The notes under the pieces: model-generated
What the model saw: the letters and a program-made list of their open reading frames with translations, nothing else
What the model was told of the DNA's origin: nothing
The model's database searches: none
DNA from: Thiohalobacter sp.
GTDB taxonomy: Bacteria; Pseudomonadota; Gammaproteobacteria; DSM-19610
NCBI GenBank assembly: GCA_027010005.1
Contig: JALVCM010000509.1
Coordinates: 1-6,542 of the forward strand
Length of the DNA: 6,542 nt
Direction of reading: 5' to 3'
In this document: positions 6,213 to 6,542 of the stretch, piece after piece
Numbering within the stretch: the stretch's first letter is position 1
How the letters are laid out: every line of letters begins with the position of its first letter
Program-made: the position numbers and the translations under genes

Positions 6213-6542
6213 GTGGAAGATGACAGGCTCGCACAGGAAGCCACGCAGTGGAAGCAGAAGTACCTTGAACAGCTCGAGGAAAGCGAGCGCAGTGAAAAGC
6301 AGTGGAAAGATAATGACGAACTGCTGCGTAAAACCATTTCACGGCTGACCCTGGCAGCTGACGGGCTCGACGAAACCCTCGATAAACAGTTACGCGATCT
6401 GCGCAATGCCATTCGCGATCACAGCGATGCCTCACAACTCCGTCTGCGTATTGACGAAATGTCCCGAACCCTGGTCAGGCTGGACCAGGACGGGGGAATA
6501 AAAAAAGAGGAAAAGCAGGATCTGCCCGAACCTTCTACCGAG
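6213..6542 (+). CDS. N-terminal part of a probable diguanylate cyclase (DgcH-like coiled coil), 3' end cut by window
   Basis: The frame is open from the GTG at 6213 to the last base, giving 110 residues with no stop. The visible part is charged, without membrane segments, and reads as coiled coil: EATQWKQKYLEQLEESE (8-24), then a helical stretch with LTLAADGLDETLDKQLRDLR (about 45-64), then heptad-like sequence (RLRIDEMSRTLVRLDQ) and an acidic, lysine- and proline-containing linker from about 95. This N-terminus and its position after an EEP-family gene match my memory of Pseudomonas DgcH (PA5487), a GGDEF diguanylate cyclase that makes cyclic di-GMP. The GGDEF domain itself would lie right of the window and is not seen, so the enzyme call is inference from the N-terminal sequence and synteny. 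The coiled coil would serve dimerisation, which diguanylate cyclases need for catalysis. A different coiled-coil protein remains possible. Confidence 0.78.
   Translation, partial: MEDDRLAQEATQWKQKYLEQLEESERSEKQWKDNDELLRKTISRLTLAADGLDETLDKQLRDLRNAIRDHSDASQLRLRIDEMSRTLVRLDQDGGIKKEEKQDLPEPSTE

Noticed and set aside
1..6542. Mobile element, CRISPR array, tRNA/rRNA or phage content
   Set aside because: No direct-repeat arrays, terminal inverted repeats, transposase or integrase motifs, or RNA-gene-like stretches were seen; nearly all bases fall in six ordinary genes.

Overview
The window holds six co-directional protein genes on the + strand, packed with gaps of 7 to 54 bases. The first is cut by the left edge and the last by the right edge. 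Nothing supports a gene on the - strand, and I see no RNA gene, mobile element, CRISPR array, attachment site or rho-independent terminator. The layout looks like one operon, or the middle of one, on a bacterial chromosome. Moderately high GC, the protein flavours (a long proteobacterial-type ResB, a CPHC DsbA, a DgcH-like N-terminus) and the gene order suggest a gammaproteobacterium, perhaps a Chromatiales-like sulfur or environmental lineage. That placement is inference.

Left part (1-3706): this is an envelope redox and cytochrome module. resB (5'-truncated) and ccsA encode the two halves of the System II cytochrome c synthase, which moves heme across the inner membrane and ligates it to CXXCH motifs of apocytochromes in the periplasm. 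dsbA follows immediately; its ribosome binding site lies just after the ccsA stop. It encodes a secreted thiol oxidase. DsbA oxidises periplasmic cysteines, while apocytochromes must be reduced for heme attachment, so the two activities act on the same kind of thiol pair. No reductant for the apocytochromes (ResA/CcsX, CcdA/DsbD) is in view.

Middle (3761-5392): a complete thiamine-diphosphate (ThDP) enzyme of the acetolactate synthase large-subunit family. It resembles catabolic, FAD-independent AlsS more than biosynthetic IlvB/IlvG, but has a lysine at a substrate-specificity position. No IlvN-like small subunit and no acetolactate decarboxylase is in the window.

Right part (5400-6542): an endonuclease/exonuclease/phosphatase-fold protein with all the expected metal and catalytic motifs, then the coiled-coil N-terminus of what is very probably a GGDEF diguanylate cyclase of the DgcH type. 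From memory, Pseudomonas has the order engB / cytochrome c4 / dsbA / EEP-family protein / diguanylate cyclase. The same backbone seems present here, with the System II genes and the ThDP enzyme placed around dsbA.

This is mostly a conserved region and I found no wholly new system. The points most worth a second look are the ThDP enzyme lodged between dsbA and the EEP gene, its unusual active-site residue, a perfect 10-bp inverted repeat near its 3' end, and the conserved but unexplained EEP-diguanylate cyclase pairing.
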